A stretch of 7,174 bases of DNA from an uncultured Streptococcus sp. (GTDB lineage Bacteria; Bacillota; Bacilli; Lactobacillales; Aerococcaceae). The notes beneath the pieces were generated by a model. It had not been told where the DNA came from and made no database searches. It saw nothing but the letters and a program-made list of their open reading frames with translations. The DNA lies in assembly GCA_916049935.1 (NCBI GenBank), contig CAJZJI010000033.1, forward strand, positions 1 through 7,174. Direction: 5' to 3'. A program made the position numbers and the translations under genes. Of the stretch, positions 6,655 to 7,174 are shown piece by piece (the stretch's first letter is position 1; each line of letters begins with the position of its first letter).

Positions 6655-6660
6655 AGGTGA
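6655..6660 (+). promoter_or_regulatory. Ribosome binding site of mgtA
   Basis: AGGTGA lies 5 bases before the mgtA ATG at 6666 and begins 5 bases after the small-ORF stop codon. It is a moderate Shine-Dalgarno and is a possible target of pairing by the right arm of the upstream inverted repeat. Confidence 0.75.
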
Positions 6661-6665
6661 AGACT

Positions 6666-7174
6666 ATGAAAACAGCAAAAGAAAGAATCGACTTAGCATT
6701 GATGAATCCAATGGCAGATGTTCTAGAAGCGTTAGGCACATCTGTAAAAGGACTCACTGAAGAACAAGTAGAAACACTCCGCGAAACATATGGAGAAAAT
6801 AAAATTACAAAGGCTAAAGAAGATCCAATTTGGAAAAAGATTTATGAGTCTATTATCAATCCATTTACGGTAATTCTATTAGTGATTGCGGTAATCTCGT
6901 TATTCACGAATGTGATTCTTGCAAAGCCTGGTGAAGCCGACCCAACAACTTCCATCATTATCGTGGTGCTCGTAGCTGTATCGGGAACGATTCGTTTTGT
7001 TCAAGAAATGAAGAGTGACAAGGCGGCTAGTAACTTATCTAGTCTAATCGTCAATACAGCAACCGTGATTCGAGACGGCGAACAGATGGAAGTTCCGATT
7101 GAAGATTTAGTAGTTGGAGATATTATTAAATTAAGTGCTGGAGATATGTTACCAGCAGACGCATTATTATTAGA
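6666..7174 (+). CDS. mgtA: Magnesium-transporting P-type ATPase (MgtA-like, P3B), 5' part; runs off the window
   Basis: The first 169 codons are visible and the frame is open to the edge. Residues 15-60 form the cytoplasmic N-terminal region with L30-T-E-E-Q and YGEN (42-45), typical of the cation-ATPase N domain. Two membrane segments follow at about 63-86 and 96-112. The actuator domain begins with FVQEMKSDKAA (111-121), then TATVIRDGE and the family motif VGDIIKLSAGDMLPAD (150-165). The FVQE-x-(K/R)S-x-KAA and TATV segments match the MgtA/MgtB branch rather than PacL-type calcium pumps. The TGES, DKTGT and cation-site motifs lie beyond the window, so integrity cannot be judged. The M-box immediately upstream supports Mg2+ import. 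ATG at 6666 is set by AGGTGA five bases before it. Confidence 0.92.
   Translation, partial: MKTAKERIDLALMNPMADVLEALGTSVKGLTEEQVETLRETYGENKITKAKEDPIWKKIYESIINPFTVILLVIAVISLFTNVILAKPGEADPTTSIIIVVLVAVSGTIRFVQEMKSDKAASNLSSLIVNTATVIRDGEQMEVPIEDLVVGDIIKLSAGDMLPADALLL

Noticed and set aside
1..7174. CRISPR arrays, insertion sequences, phage or tRNA/rRNA genes.
   Set aside because: No regularly spaced direct repeats, transposase motifs, terminal inverted repeats or RNA gene signatures were seen.

Overview
The window comes from a low-GC Gram-positive bacterium, most likely a member of the Lactobacillales. The basis is AT-rich codon use, strong GGAGG-type ribosome binding sites, two Gram-positive lipoproteins with clear lipoboxes, a DUF6287-like lipoprotein of the kind common in streptococci and relatives, and an M-box riboswitch ahead of an MgtA-type P-type ATPase. 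A Granulicatella-like or Carnobacteriaceae-like host is my best guess, but the sequence alone does not settle genus.

Positions 1-5496 hold the distal part of a rightward sugar-uptake and glycoside-degradation operon. In order it contains the C-terminal tail of a probable LplB-type permease, a complete LplC/YtcP-type permease, a large LplA-type solute-binding lipoprotein, an intrinsic terminator or attenuator, a YesL/DUF624 membrane protein, and a cytoplasmic GH31 alpha-glycosidase. The YesL stop codon overlaps the GH31 start. The likely logic is that the lipoprotein captures an oligosaccharide, the two permeases import it, and GH31 cleaves it inside the cell. No transporter ATPase is visible, as is usual for this family, which often borrows a shared MsmK/MsmX-type ATPase. 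The partial terminator would make the binding protein more abundant than the downstream hydrolase.

Positions 5497-5579 hold two back-to-back hairpins that end the operon and the convergent gene. Positions 5580-6218 encode, leftward, a threonine-rich-linker lipoprotein with a DUF6287-like C-terminal domain.

Positions 6219-7174 are the most interesting part. Divergent promoters are followed by an M-box (ykoK) Mg2+ riboswitch, a terminator whose loop can pair with the aptamer's 3' end (a plausible antiterminator), an unlisted 27-codon upstream ORF rich in Pro/Asp/Glu, and the first 169 codons of a magnesium-transporting P-type ATPase (mgtA). A perfect 10-bp inverted repeat joins the Shine-Dalgarno of the small ORF to its own codons 19-22, and the same right arm can also pair with the Shine-Dalgarno of mgtA. 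This suggests a second, translation-dependent control layer stacked on the riboswitch, analogous in idea to the proline/acidic MgtL leader of enterobacteria but in a different architecture. This last interpretation is inference.
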